This document shows positions 36,545-46,116 of a stretch of 64,000 nt of DNA, piece after piece; positions within the stretch are counted from its first letter, which is position 1; every line of letters begins with the position of its first letter. This stretch comes from Candidatus Enterococcus myersii. GTDB taxonomy: Bacteria > Bacillota > Bacilli > Lactobacillales > Enterococcaceae. The position numbers were made by a program, and so were the translations under genes. The stretch lies in the NCBI RefSeq assembly GCF_017316025.1, contig NZ_JAFLVT010000001.1, positions 138,875 through 202,874 on the forward strand, written 5' to 3'. The notes under the pieces are model-generated. The model searched no databases. It had not been told where the DNA came from and was given only the letters and a program-made list of their open reading frames with translations.

Positions 36545-36895
36545 CTATAACAAATTAAATGATTGTGTTAACAATTCATATTGTTCTTGCATTGTAGTTA
36601 GACGTTTCTTAAAACTTGGAATATCATCGTCGTCGTGGAATAAAACTTGCTTTAGCTCAAAATAAAAATCGTCAAAAGCGTTAACGAAAGCTTCAACTTC
36701 TTTAGTTTGTAATTGGACATTTTGATCACAACGGACATACGCCTTTTCAGCAATAGCGTAGGCTTCAGCCGTAGTTAAAATCGCTAAATTTACGTTATAA
36801 CGACGACTGATCACTAAATCAAAAACGGATTGACATTTGTTTAATAAGTTTGAAAAGTCTTTTAATAATAATTCAACAGGGGTTTTAGTAAACAT
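36545..36895 (-). CDS. Uncharacterised helical protein, 116 aa
   Basis: A soluble alpha-helical protein (MFTKTPVELLLKDFSNLLNK start), with an acidic HDDDDIP stretch near residue 88. The ATG at 36895 follows GGAGGAA; an in-frame ATG at 36910 overlaps that site. It is placed between the lactonase and the 53-aa gene with gaps of 27 and 11 bases, so an operon is likely. Function unknown. Confidence 0.65.
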   Translation of the reverse strand: MFTKTPVELLLKDFSNLLNKCQSVFDLVISRRYNVNLAILTTAEAYAIAEKAYVRCDQNVQLQTKEVEAFVNAFDDFYFELKQVLFHDDDDIPSFKKRLTTMQEQYELLTQSFNLL

Positions 36896-36922
36896 GGGGG
36901 ATTCCTCCAATTTTCTCGACTG

Positions 36923-37945
36923 TTAGTCTTCAAATAAAATACAGACACATTCAGGGGCATAAACGTCTTTTTGAATTAATGTTAAGTGACCATCTTCTTG
37001 ATTGCGCGTATAAAGTGTCAAATTGTCACTGTTTTGGTTGGCACAAACGACATATTTATCGCTTGGGTCAAGTGCAAAGTCCCGTGGAAATTCACCTTCA
37101 GTACTAATCGTTTGAACTTTTTCAATGGTCAAACCATCTTCTGAAATTGCAAAAACAGCAATTGAATTATGCCCACGATTGGATGCGTATAAGAAGCGAC
37201 CATCTTGACTAATGCGAATTGCAGCACCACCGTTAGCACCAGTGAAATCTTTTGGTATTAAGGAGTCTTGCATAATTTCTGTAAAGCTACCATCTTGTGG
37301 ATTATAGCTTAAAACAGTCATGGTACTATTTAACTCACCTAATAAATACGCGATATTTTTTGTTGGATGAAAAACTAAATGACGTGGTCCTGCGCCATCT
37401 TCGGTTTGGTAAATCGCCACTTCATCTAATTCACCTGTTTCACTGACATTATAAGTGTAAACGCGATCGGTACCAAGGTCGCAAACAACAAGGCGTTTGT
37501 CAGGGGTTAAATCTGTATAATGAACATGAGGATTATCTTGGTTTTCATTACTACCCGTTGGTTCATCGTGCTTAATAATGACACCTGGTTTTAAGCTGCC
37601 ATCTTGTTCTACGCCATAGACGCTGATTTCACCCAAATGGTAATTTGCACCATAAACTAACTGACGCTCTTCATCCACTGCCACATAGCATAATGGTGCG
37701 CCTTCTTTTGTCACGGCATTTAAAAAGTTGAAATCTTTATCGTATGCACCACAACCACCTTTGCCATCAACGGCTGTTACAGTGTATAAATTTTTTGCCT
37801 TACTTTGAGCCAAATAAGTTGGACTATTTTCTTTGGTCGCCAATTCCAAGTCTACCAATTGCTCATTTGCAGTATCTAAAGTAATGCGATAAATTCCTTG
37901 GCTGACACGTCTGGTATAAGTACCTAGTAATAAGTGATGTAACAT
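36923..37945 (-). CDS. pgl: Lactonase family beta-propeller (6-phosphogluconolactonase type)
   Basis: A 340-residue seven-bladed propeller of the YbhE/Pgl family, which can hydrolyse 6-phosphogluconolactone in the pentose phosphate pathway. Family segments include LLGTYTRR at the N-terminus, NPHVHYTDLTPD (about residues 137-148), GAGPRHLVFHPT (about 184-195), and SNRGHNSIAVF with FPRDFALDPS near the C-terminus. The ATG at 37945 has AGGAGG. It is first in a three-gene minus-strand unit. Substrate assignment is by family only. Confidence 0.85.
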   Translation of the reverse strand: MLHHLLLGTYTRRVSQGIYRITLDTANEQLVDLELATKENSPTYLAQSKAKNLYTVTAVDGKGGCGAYDKDFNFLNAVTKEGAPLCYVAVDEERQLVYGANYHLGEISVYGVEQDGSLKPGVIIKHDEPTGSNENQDNPHVHYTDLTPDKRLVVCDLGTDRVYTYNVSETGELDEVAIYQTEDGAGPRHLVFHPTKNIAYLLGELNSTMTVLSYNPQDGSFTEIMQDSLIPKDFTGANGGAAIRISQDGRFLYASNRGHNSIAVFAISEDGLTIEKVQTISTEGEFPRDFALDPSDKYVVCANQNSDNLTLYTRNQEDGHLTLIQKDVYAPECVCILFED

Positions 37946-38072
37946 GTTTTTCCTCCTAAATAATTATTTGCAAACTTTTTCTAAGAAAAAATTTTTCATT
38001 CAATAAGTCGTACTCTTTTCTATTCTACCACAAAGAATCCGCTTTAGAAGTCAGAGAAAAGTTTAGTTATGT

Positions 38073-38208
38073 TATAATGAAGGCTGTTAAAACAGTTGGA
38101 TTATTTGCATGGCGTCTCTTTCATAGGACTTAAAGCCAGGCTATAACTTCGATAAACTGTTGGAAAATTTGAAAGAAGAACCAATTTAAAATTAGGAGGC
38201 AACTACAA
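38073..38208 (+). promoter_or_regulatory. Promoter and leader of the PTS IIA gene
   Basis: An extended -10 (TGT-TATAAT, 38070-38078) and a leader of about 125 bases without a recognised riboswitch. AGGAGG precedes the start. Confidence 0.55.
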
Positions 38209-38562
38209 ATGATAGAAGGAAAAATTACGGCAATTGGCGAACAGGCAATTGATCCAAAAGAGAAACTTTTAATCTTTTTTGATGAAAGCGCCACAGCTGG
38301 GCTAAAACCTTATGCTATTATTCAAGATGTGCCAGCAGCTTCTGAAATTACGCTAAAAGTTGGAGATGAAATCAGTTTTGGCAGCGCCAAATATACAGTC
38401 ACCCATCTAGGGAATACGGCATTAAAAGGCCTGCATGAAATTCAACATGCATCTTTTGTATTTGATCAAATACCAGCAGCTGACAGCATCGTAAATGGGA
38501 TATACTTAACACCTTTTGAAGTTCCCCATTTAGAAGTAGGCATGATGATTACGTATCCTTAA
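38209..38562 (+). CDS. Orphan PTS glucitol/sorbitol-type EIIA
   Basis: A 117-residue single-domain protein of the GutA family. The likely phosphorylated histidine is in GLHEIQHASFVF (about residues 76-87), comparable to the NLRELGH site of E. coli GutA. No IIB/IIC genes or sorbitol dehydrogenase are nearby, so it stands alone. Stand-alone copies occur in several Firmicutes with unclear roles, possibly regulatory. The ATG follows TTAGGAGG. Confidence 0.75.
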   Translation: MIEGKITAIGEQAIDPKEKLLIFFDESATAGLKPYAIIQDVPAASEITLKVGDEISFGSAKYTVTHLGNTALKGLHEIQHASFVFDQIPAADSIVNGIYLTPFEVPHLEVGMMITYP

Positions 38563-38699
38563 ATGTTAGAGGTAAATTTTTTTTAACAAAAAATGGAAAA
38601 TAACCTAAAATCGCATAAAATCAAAATTTGGTGTAATGTGCTTAGGAACGTATCGCCATTAAAAAAAACACTAATGACAACTAATTAAGGAGGTTACTG

Positions 38700-39854
38700 A
38701 TGGAAAAAGAGAAGAAACGGCTGTCGTGGTTTTGGAAATGGTTTTTGAATAATCAGTTTGTGACAGCGTTGTTAATTATTTTATTAATTTTATTGATTTT
38801 AAATGCTTTTACGAAGGTTTCGTATTTATTTGAGCCAGTGGCCCAATTTGTCGGTGTCGTGGGCTTACCCATTGTTTTAGCTGGGGTCTTTTATTATTTG
38901 ATGAACCCCGCGGTGGATTACTTGGAAAAAAAGGGGCTAAAACGAATTTATAGTATCATCTTATTGTTTTTATTAGTAATTGGTTTAATCACTTGGGGTG
39001 TGGTGGTTATCGTGCCAAAAATTCGCGAACAAACTGCCAGTTTTATTGATAATTTTCCCAATTATTTGGATGTTATCGACCAAAAGGCCAATGAAATTTT
39101 AAACGACCCAATGTTTGGTACCTTTAAAGATCAGTTTGATAGTTATGGTGACAAAATCACAACCTGGCTGACAGATTTCATTCGTAATATTTCTAGCTCA
39201 ACTATTTCTAGCATTGGCAAAATAGTCGGGGCAGTGGCATCAACTTTGGTAGCGATTTTTACGATGCCATTTATTTTATTTTATCTTTTAAAAGATGGCC
39301 GTAATTTAGCACCTTATTTTGTTAAATTCTTGCCAAATAAAGTTCGCAAACCGACGTTAAAAGTATTAAGAGAAATGAATGACCAGGTTTCATCTTATAT
39401 CAGAGGCCAATTAACAGTGGCCTTTGCGGTTTCGATTATGTTTATTATTGGCTTTTCTATTATTGGTTTGGATTATTCGGTCACATTAGGTGTCGCAGCT
39501 GGCTTTTTAAATCTGATTCCTTATTTGGGTTCGTTTTTAGCAATGGTCCCGGCAGTGTTTTTAGGAATTGTTGCGGGTCCGATTATGCTGGTAAAAGTTT
39601 TGGTAGTTTTTGTTATCGAACAAACTATTGAAGGGCGTTTGATCTCGCCATTAGTATTAGGCAATGAGCTTTCGGTCCATCCGGTTACTATTTTGCTGGT
39701 ATTATTAACTTCTGGTAAATTATTTGGGGTCGTGGGGGTTATTCTGGGGATTCCTGTTTACGCGGCGGCCAAAGTTTTAATAACACACCTTTTTGAGTGG
39801 TATAAAGATGTCTCCCAATATTATCACGAAGAAGACGTAGAAGAAGAGCAATAA
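38700..39854 (+). CDS. AI-2E family transporter
   Basis: A 384-residue membrane protein of the AI-2 exporter-like superfamily (PF01594). It has about seven to eight helices, a periplasm-facing helical segment at about 100-160, and the family signature GLLNLIPYLGS-like AGFLNLIPYLGSFLA (about residues 263-277). The C-terminus is acidic (EEDVEEEQ). Members include exporters of small molecules and Na+/H+ antiporters; AI-2 export should not be assumed. The ATG follows AAGGAGG. Confidence 0.85.
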   Translation: MEKEKKRLSWFWKWFLNNQFVTALLIILLILLILNAFTKVSYLFEPVAQFVGVVGLPIVLAGVFYYLMNPAVDYLEKKGLKRIYSIILLFLLVIGLITWGVVVIVPKIREQTASFIDNFPNYLDVIDQKANEILNDPMFGTFKDQFDSYGDKITTWLTDFIRNISSSTISSIGKIVGAVASTLVAIFTMPFILFYLLKDGRNLAPYFVKFLPNKVRKPTLKVLREMNDQVSSYIRGQLTVAFAVSIMFIIGFSIIGLDYSVTLGVAAGFLNLIPYLGSFLAMVPAVFLGIVAGPIMLVKVLVVFVIEQTIEGRLISPLVLGNELSVHPVTILLVLLTSGKLFGVVGVILGIPVYAAAKVLITHLFEWYKDVSQYYHEEDVEEEQ

Positions 39855-39898
39855 AAAAAGGCGCTATGACAAATAACTTGTCACAGCGCTTTTTTTAA
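39853..39898. terminator. Bidirectional terminator between AI-2E gene and rhodanese
   Basis: AAAAAAAGGCGCT and TGACAA pair with TTGTCA and AGCGCTTTTTTT between convergent genes. Confidence 0.9.
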
Positions 39899-40188
39899 GC
39901 TGCTAATTCTTTTAGATCACGCATACCGCCAATAACATGAATGGCGTGAAAGCCATGATTTTCTAAGAAACTCGCGATGATTTCTGAGCGACGTCCGGAA
40001 TAGCTAATCACATAGTAAGTCGCATTTTTATCTAAATTATTTAATTCATTAAGAAGACTAGTCGCTGGTACTGAAACAGCGTTTTGCAAATGGCTCATTT
40101 CAAAGTCTTGTAAATCGCGAATATCTAAGATGTTCAGCGCTTCGTTTTGTCGTAGCAAGTTAAAATCTTGTACGGAAATTGAAGTCAT
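39895..40188 (-). CDS. Rhodanese-like domain protein, catalytic Cys replaced
   Basis: A 97-residue single rhodanese domain. DIRDLQDFEMSHLQNAVSVP (residues 22-41) is the standard first half. The active-site loop reads ISYSGRRS where active members have C-x-x-G-x-R-S, so the sulfur-carrying cysteine is Ser. Sulfurtransferase activity is therefore unlikely, and a binding or signalling role is more plausible. The ATG follows GAAGGATG. The gene shares a terminator with its convergent neighbour. Confidence 0.83.
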   Translation of the reverse strand: MTSISVQDFNLLRQNEALNILDIRDLQDFEMSHLQNAVSVPATSLLNELNNLDKNATYYVISYSGRRSEIIASFLENHGFHAIHVIGGMRDLKELAA

Positions 40189-40351
40189 CTTTCATCCTTC
40201 TTTCTTTTTGTAAGATGTTTGTATCTTAGGATATTTCGCCATAAAATTCAACATTTTTCGCTCAAACTGATAAAATAATGAAAAGAAAATGAATGTAAAC
40301 GATTTTCATACTGTTTTATTAAGGTTATATATGAATAAAAGAATCGCTAAA

Positions 40352-40386
40352 ACAAAAAAAACAGGAAATAAAATTCCTGTTTTAGC
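40352..40386 (-). terminator. Terminator of fbp
   Basis: On the minus strand, AAAACAGGAA pairs with TTCCTGTTTT, followed by T residues. Confidence 0.82.
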
Positions 40387-40418
40387 AATAACAATTGTTT
40401 TGTTTTGGCGTTTTTTGC

Positions 40419-42341
40419 TTAAATTTTGTCGAAATTTTGATAGAGATAACTTAAATCCGCCATTTCGTGACAGATTTTAACGCCAGTATTGGTCGTTTTT
40501 ACTTTCGTACGGTGGATAACTTCATCCACTAGGCGTTTAACCGAAATAATATCGGTCCCGTTTTTCACAGCATCTGCAACCGAGGTGAAGGGTTGATGAG
40601 CGGCTAGTTGCATACCATAGCTATTGGATAATAACGTATAACCAGCAATACCGGTCGTTTTTTGATAACTTTTGGCGTAACCGCCATCGATAACAATCAA
40701 TTTACTATTGGCCTTGATTGGATCTTCTCCTTTTTTTTCTTTAACAGGTGTATGCCCGTTAATAATATGGCCATGATGAGGCAAGTCGAATTCGGCTAAC
40801 AGTTCTTGGCAAATTGTTTCATCATTACGTAAGCGATAGTAAGGATTTTTCTTTTCAATATGCGTTTTTTTGTCAGCAATGTAGTAGCGTTCAAAAGTTG
40901 TCATGGCTTCTTTACCAAAAAGTGAAGAACTTTCCCCGGTCCATAAATACCACAGCATATCTGTGGCAAAATCATCATGGCAACTAGGGTCTAAATAGCT
41001 TTTACGGACTTGTTCTTCGTAAAAATCGAGTAATGCTTTGCCGGCGTAATTGTGGCCATTAATTCGTAGCGATTTTAAATCGCCATTTTCATGCAACGGA
41101 ATACACCCGTGGAATAGTAAATTATCGTTATAACACAAATACATAGATCCTGAAGCCAACATAAAATCCATATGGCGTTTTAGTTTTTCAGATTCTTGAA
41201 TGGAAGAAAGGAGACGGGCAATTAAGGTTTCTTCTTCTTTTGTTAAGGTTAGTGGTTGTTTTTCATCCACAGTAGGGCCATTGAAATCAACCAGTGGATA
41301 CACGACGTCATCAAGCGTGATGGTTTGACTGGAATAATCGATAAACGTTAGCACATTGCGTTTGTCTAATAAGAATTCCGGACGGCGCAAGATTAATTGG
41401 CCCTCCAATTTAAATTGCAAAATAGCAGTTGCTTGCTGAATTTGATTGAATAAAATTTGTTCAGCTTCAGAAAATGTGTGCATGTCTTCGGCTTTTAAAT
41501 TAAAAGCCGGCGTTGGTTCGTAGTATTTTTGAGCATAGGTCGCTAAAGGGCGTAAATTGATACCGTAACGCTCTTCTAAAATATCTAAGTTTCCGTAGCG
41601 AGAAGAAATCCGTAATAAATTCATCGCGGCTACTGGAGAACCCGCAACAGCTGCTAACCAGACGATATCGTGATTACCCCATTGAATATCGACAGAAGGC
41701 AAATTGCTTAAGCGTTCCATTATTTGATCAGGTTTAGGTCCCCGATCATAAATATCGCCTACTACATGAAGATGATCAACTACAAGGCGTTGTATCGTCT
41801 TACATAAGGCAGTAATCAAGGCTGGTGCTTGGTTTAATTCAATAATACGATTCACAATCGTAGTAAAATAATCGATTTTGTCTTTTTTTGTATCTACTTC
41901 AGTTAGTAATTCTTCAATAATATAGGCAAATTGCGGTGGGAGTGCTTTTCGAACCTTTGAGCGGGTATATTTGCGTCCAGCATAATTGGTAACTTGCAGA
42001 AGATAAGGAATATTTTCTTTATAATAGGCGATTAATGCTTGTGGCTTTAAAGAAGCTTTTTGTAACGCCAATTTTTCTTCTGGGTAATAAATAAGGGTGC
42101 ATAAATCGGTAATCGGGACTTTGGGCATAGCTTGGAAACACTCTTTAACTTTTTCTTTGACACTACCTGAACCATTACGCAAAACATGATCAAAAGCATC
42201 AAATTCTCCGTGAAGATCGCTAACAAAGTGTTCAGTTCCCTTGGGCAATTGCACAATAGCCTCTAAATTTATCAGTTCGGTTAAGACTTGTTCTTTTTTT
42301 GGAAATTTTTCTTTAAGTAATTGGTAATACTTCTTTTCCAA
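40419..42341 (-). CDS. fbp: Class III fructose-1,6-bisphosphatase
   Basis: A 640-residue Firmicutes-type FBPase (FBPase III), a gluconeogenic enzyme releasing phosphate from fructose-1,6-bisphosphate. Metallophosphatase motifs are visible: VSDLHGEFDAF, GDIYDRGPKPD, WGNHDI and NGHTPVKEKKGEDP. Length is close to B. subtilis Fbp (about 670). The start taken is TTG at 42341, 7 bases after GGAGG; the upstream in-frame ATG at 42374 lacks a ribosome site. The extended -10 TGC-TATATT at 42365-42373 would allow only a short leader, which also supports the TTG. Confidence 0.95.
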   Translation of the reverse strand: MEKKYYQLLKEKFPKKEQVLTELINLEAIVQLPKGTEHFVSDLHGEFDAFDHVLRNGSGSVKEKVKECFQAMPKVPITDLCTLIYYPEEKLALQKASLKPQALIAYYKENIPYLLQVTNYAGRKYTRSKVRKALPPQFAYIIEELLTEVDTKKDKIDYFTTIVNRIIELNQAPALITALCKTIQRLVVDHLHVVGDIYDRGPKPDQIMERLSNLPSVDIQWGNHDIVWLAAVAGSPVAAMNLLRISSRYGNLDILEERYGINLRPLATYAQKYYEPTPAFNLKAEDMHTFSEAEQILFNQIQQATAILQFKLEGQLILRRPEFLLDKRNVLTFIDYSSQTITLDDVVYPLVDFNGPTVDEKQPLTLTKEEETLIARLLSSIQESEKLKRHMDFMLASGSMYLCYNDNLLFHGCIPLHENGDLKSLRINGHNYAGKALLDFYEEQVRKSYLDPSCHDDFATDMLWYLWTGESSSLFGKEAMTTFERYYIADKKTHIEKKNPYYRLRNDETICQELLAEFDLPHHGHIINGHTPVKEKKGEDPIKANSKLIVIDGGYAKSYQKTTGIAGYTLLSNSYGMQLAAHQPFTSVADAVKNGTDIISVKRLVDEVIHRTKVKTTNTGVKICHEMADLSYLYQNFDKI

Positions 42342-42652
42342 ATTATCACCTCCGCTATTGTAATAATATAGCAAATGATTCTTTTTATGTATAGGTGATA
42401 AATTGCTTTTAAATAAGTAATTAATACATAAAATAATTTATTGGTATAGTTGTATATACAAAAACTTAAAGTTATCAAAGAAAATATAAAAAGCAAAATG
42501 CGTGATGTAGATATAAAAAAGTGGTGCTTACTGAAAAGTTAAGATAAGGAATCATTTTTAAATAAAGAACTTTTAAAGAACAAAGTAGACCCCCAATTAC
42601 AGTTGTTTTTCCAGTATAATAAAATAAAATTGTAAAATAAAGGAGACGATTG
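42342..42652. other. Divergent promoter region between fbp and the FUSC-type gene
   Basis: A very AT-rich gap of about 310 bases. It holds the minus-strand extended -10 of fbp (42365-42373) and, on the plus strand, TATAAT at 42615-42620 before AAGGAGA. I see no RNA element or ORF worth calling. Confidence 0.5.
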
Positions 42653-43684
42653 ATGAATTTATTAACGAAAAATACGTGGCAACAACATTTAGGCTATGCT
42701 TTAAAAATTGGGATCGGCAGTGCCCTGGCCATTTTACTGGCAGAATTATTAGGATTGAACTTCGCCGCTTCAGCGGGGATTATCACGCTATTGACGATTT
42801 CAACTACTAAAGTGCAAACGTGGCGTCTGTGTTTACAACGAATAGGCACTTTTTTGGTAACGGTTTTGTTAGCTTTTTTTATCCAACCCATTCACCAGTT
42901 AGAATGGATAAGTTATGGTGTCATTCTCGTACTTTTGACATTTGGTTTAAGTGCGCGTAATCTATTGCCCACATTATCGGTCAATGCTGTTGTGCTTACC
43001 CATTTACTAGCAGGAAAAGCTCTTACGTTAGCAGCGATAATCAATGAATTTTGGCTTTTGGTGATTGGTCTTTTTATTGCGATTGTCGTAAATCACTTTC
43101 AGCATTATGAAAGCCAAAAAAAATATTTGAATTACTGCCGGACAATCAGCGAAAAGAAGTTTAAAATCGTTTTTGAAAAACTAGCTGCCTATTTGGCCGA
43201 CAGCGAGGTTAACAATCACGTGTGGGATGATATTATCGGCTTGGAAAAAGAGTTGCACAACTATACTCAAGTAGCTTTTGCCTACCAGCAAAATCGCTTA
43301 CCGCTAACCGATGATTTTTATTTAGATTATTTTGAAATGCGGACACAGCAGTGCAATGTCTTGCATAATTTGCATTATGAAATAAAAAAATTACGCCGTA
43401 TTAAGAGCGATTCTGCCGTTATTGTTGCTTTTTTAAATGAAATTGCGGCCCATTTTGGGGAGATGAATCAACCAATTCATCAACTGCACATGATGGACCA
43501 ATTGGTGCAAAAGATTGAAGATGCCAGTTTGCCGCAAACCAAAGAAGAATTTTTACGCAAAGCGCGCCTGTACCATATTTTGATGGACTTAGAAGAGTTT
43601 CTAATTTTTAAAAAGCGTTTTTTGCAAAAGCATCATCCAGAAAAAGTTGCTGCTTATGAAGCACAACTGGCAACAGACGAATAA
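42653..43684 (+). CDS. Aromatic acid exporter (ArAE/FUSC) family protein
   Basis: A 343-residue protein. Residues about 10-150 form six hydrophobic helices of the FUSC/ArAE_1 type (GYALKIGIGSALAILLAE start). Residues about 160-340 form a long cytoplasmic helical domain as in the putative aromatic acid exporter C-terminal family (DUF939 type). A role in efflux of organic acids is suggested by family only. The ATG at 42653 follows AAGGAGA. It ends at a strong terminator and stands alone. Confidence 0.8.
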   Translation: MNLLTKNTWQQHLGYALKIGIGSALAILLAELLGLNFAASAGIITLLTISTTKVQTWRLCLQRIGTFLVTVLLAFFIQPIHQLEWISYGVILVLLTFGLSARNLLPTLSVNAVVLTHLLAGKALTLAAIINEFWLLVIGLFIAIVVNHFQHYESQKKYLNYCRTISEKKFKIVFEKLAAYLADSEVNNHVWDDIIGLEKELHNYTQVAFAYQQNRLPLTDDFYLDYFEMRTQQCNVLHNLHYEIKKLRRIKSDSAVIVAFLNEIAAHFGEMNQPIHQLHMMDQLVQKIEDASLPQTKEEFLRKARLYHILMDLEEFLIFKKRFLQKHHPEKVAAYEAQLATDE

Positions 43685-43689
43685 GTGAC

Positions 43690-43744
43690 ATAGACTTGGC
43701 AGACGGCAAAATATTTTTGGCGCTTGCCAAGTCTATTTTATTTT
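43690..43744 (+). terminator. Terminator of the ArAE-type gene
   Basis: ATAGACTTGGCA pairs with TGCCAAGTCTAT, followed by TTTATTTTT. Confidence 0.82.
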
Positions 43745-43839
43745 TAGAAAAACAGTATTTTAATCACATTATTCCAATATAAAAATGACGTAATCAGTTT
43801 TTTTATTGACAGAAATATCAGAAAATTATAATTTTTAGG

Positions 43840-43868
43840 TTGACGAGAACCATATAATCCTTTATCAT
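43840..43868 (+). promoter_or_regulatory. Promoter of the methionine T-box leader
   Basis: TTGACG (43840-43845), a 17-base spacer, and TATCAT (43863-43868). A second set further upstream (TTGACA 43806, TATAAT 43827) has only 15 bases between boxes. Confidence 0.7.
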
Positions 43869-43874
43869 TGCTAG

Positions 43875-44157
43875 CAATAACACAAATGCGACGATAAGAT
43901 AAGTACAGATGATGCGTTTTAAAGAGAGCTTCGGTGGGTGAAAAGAAGTAAACAAGGGCATATGGAAAATGGTCTTTGAGCAGGAAACTGTGAGTTTTGA
44001 ACAAGCAGTTGACGGGAGTGCCCGTTATAGCACAGTAGTATGAATACGTACTATGATGAGGTCGGACGAATTATTCGATGAATAAAGGTGGTAACACGAA
44101 AAGCTTACGCTCTCGTCCTTATTTTGTTTAGGCAAAATAAGGACGAGAGCTTTTTTA
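43875..44157 (+). ncRNA. T-box riboswitch, specifier ATG (methionine)
   Basis: Stem I has AGAGAG and GGTGGGTG. The specifier region is GAA-A-ATG-G (43965-43972), giving methionine. The T-box core is the variant GGTGGTAACACG (about 44087-44098). The terminator is a long perfect stem GCTCTCGTCCTTATTTTG with its complement plus T-run (44108-44157). It controls the metQ-metN-metP genes directly downstream, so the reading is self-consistent. Confidence 0.92.
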
Positions 44158-44207
44158 TTTATAAGCTTTCAAAGTAAAAGCAGAAAATTAAAAAAGGAGG
44201 AAAAAAG

Positions 44208-45050
44208 ATGAAATTGAAAAAAATAGTAACAGGGATTGTGACACTCGGGGCAGTAATAACGCTGGCAGCTTGCGGTGGTGAAAATAAAAAAGCGGCACAA
44301 AAATCTTCTGATAGTGCTACAAAAGAGGTTGTCGTTGGCGTAGCACCAGGACCTTATGGGGATATGGTGACAGATGTCATTTCACCGTTAGTTGAAAAAG
44401 ATGGTTTTAAATTGACTACCAAATTATTTAATGATTATGTTCAGCCCAATAAAGCATTAGATGCGAAACAAATTGATGCAAATTTGTTCCAACACACCGC
44501 CTATTTAGAAAAATTTTCTGCTGATAATAATTTGGATCTAACTGCGATTGGGACTGTTCCCACGTTAGGGATGGGGATTTATTCTAAAAAATTAAAAAAC
44601 TTAGCTGCAATCAAAGAAGGTGTCACTGTAGCGATTGCGAGTGATGCTTCTAACTTGGCCCGGACCTTACAATTACTTTCAGCTAATAATTTAGTCACAA
44701 TTAAAGGGGATGTGGATGAAACAAAAGCAACAGTAGACGATATTGATAAGAATCCTAAAAATTTGAAATTTAAGACACTTGATGCAGCACAATTGGCGCG
44801 GTCAATTGATACTGTTGATTTAGCATTAGTACCTGGCAACTTCGCCTGGGCAGCAAAACTAGATCCGGCCGATGCCTTGGCTTTGGAAAAATTAAAAGAA
44901 GAATATAAAAATGTATTTGTGGTACGCACCGCAGATAAAGATACTAAGTTAGCCAAGGCCATTCAAGCAGCCCTTGTTAGTCAAGACTTTAAAGATGCCA
45001 TTGCAAAATCAGATTTTAAAGACTTTGATAAACCGGCTGATTGGCAATAA
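44208..45050 (+). CDS. metQ: Methionine-binding lipoprotein
   Basis: A 280-residue NlpA/MetQ-family substrate-binding lipoprotein. The signal peptide ends in lipobox LAAC (about residues 19-22), followed by a Lys/Ser linker. The core has PGPYGDMV and the family segments DANLFQHTAYLEKF (about 85-98) and DLALVPGNFAW. It binds methionine outside the membrane and feeds MetP/MetN. The ATG follows AAGGAGG. The Met T-box supports the substrate. Confidence 0.93.
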   Translation: MKLKKIVTGIVTLGAVITLAACGGENKKAAQKSSDSATKEVVVGVAPGPYGDMVTDVISPLVEKDGFKLTTKLFNDYVQPNKALDAKQIDANLFQHTAYLEKFSADNNLDLTAIGTVPTLGMGIYSKKLKNLAAIKEGVTVAIASDASNLARTLQLLSANNLVTIKGDVDETKATVDDIDKNPKNLKFKTLDAAQLARSIDTVDLALVPGNFAWAAKLDPADALALEKLKEEYKNVFVVRTADKDTKLAKAIQAALVSQDFKDAIAKSDFKDFDKPADWQ

Positions 45051-45078
45051 ATCGGTTTTTAGAAAGGACAGTTTTGGG

Positions 45079-46116
45079 ATGGATAAAATCGTTTTAGAAC
45101 ATGTGACAGTCAATTTTACCCAGAAAAAAAAGACTTTTGCTGCTGTCAAAGATGTTAGTTTAACAATCAAGCAAGGTGAGATTTTTGGGGTCGTAGGACT
45201 TAGTGGTGCAGGGAAAAGTACGTTAATCCGCACGCTAAACCTCTTACAAAGACCTAGTTTAGGCAGTATTAAAATTGATGGGACAGAAATTACGCAATTG
45301 CCGACAGATCAAATACGCAAGCTCCGTCAAAAAATCGGGATGATCTTTCAACATTTCAATTTGATTAATAATAAAACCGTGGCAGAAAATATTGCTTTTG
45401 CACTAAAAGCAGGTAATTGTGATAAGGCTCTTTTGCCGATACGGGTAAAAGAATTGCTGGCTTTAGTTGATTTAAGCGATAAAATGGATAGCTACCCCAA
45501 TCAATTGTCTGGTGGTCAAAAGCAACGAATTGGTATCGCCCGAGCACTAGCGAATAATCCAGAAATTTTATTATGTGATGAGGCAACGAGTGCGTTAGAT
45601 GTAGAGACAACAGAGGAAATTTTGCGAATTTTAGCTGAAATCAATCAGAAATTAGGAATTACCATTGTTTTTATTACCCACGAATTGGAAGTGGCTAAAA
45701 AACTCTTTCATCGCATGGCAGTGATGGAAGCAGGAAAAGTGGTGGAGATGGCTTCCACCTACGATATCTTTGCAAATCCCAAGGCGCTTATTACGCAAAA
45801 ATTAGTGGGGCGTTATTTGAACCTACATTTACCTCAAGAGCTGCTACCGGATTTAGCCCAAGGACGCTTAATTGAATTAAGGTATCAAGGGGATAATACG
45901 CTGGCTCCTTTAATTACAGATGTTGCCAAACAATTTGATGTAGCTATTTCAATTATCCATGGAAAAATTGAATACATTCAAAATGATGTAATTGGTATTT
46001 TGCTGGTCTATTTAACCGGAGAAAAAGAAAATGTGGAAAAGGCAGTCTTGCAATTAGCAGAAAAAGTATTTGCCACAAAAGAAATTAAGGAGGAAAGCAA
46101 ATGGCAGAAACCGTAG
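45079..46116 (+). CDS. metN: Methionine ABC transporter ATP-binding protein
   Basis: A 345-residue ATPase: Walker A GLSGAGKST (about residues 40-48), Q-loop MIFQHFNLI, signature LSGGQKQR, Walker B ILLCDEATSALD, H-loop FITHEL. A C-terminal NIL/ACT-like domain (about 265-340) in MetN binds methionine and inhibits transport. The ATG at 45079 follows AAAGGA at about 10 bases; longer readings run into metQ. It overlaps metP by 16 bases. Confidence 0.93.
   Translation: MDKIVLEHVTVNFTQKKKTFAAVKDVSLTIKQGEIFGVVGLSGAGKSTLIRTLNLLQRPSLGSIKIDGTEITQLPTDQIRKLRQKIGMIFQHFNLINNKTVAENIAFALKAGNCDKALLPIRVKELLALVDLSDKMDSYPNQLSGGQKQRIGIARALANNPEILLCDEATSALDVETTEEILRILAEINQKLGITIVFITHELEVAKKLFHRMAVMEAGKVVEMASTYDIFANPKALITQKLVGRYLNLHLPQELLPDLAQGRLIELRYQGDNTLAPLITDVAKQFDVAISIIHGKIEYIQNDVIGILLVYLTGEKENVEKAVLQLAEKVFATKEIKEESKWQKP

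Noticed and set aside
38085-38208. Riboswitch before the PTS IIA gene
   Set aside because: A leader exists but I could not match it to any class or find a terminator or ribosome-site switch.
40292-40306. TGTAAACGATTTTCA as a CcpA cre site
   Set aside because: One base longer than the cre pattern in its core and not placed in a promoter of a suitable gene.
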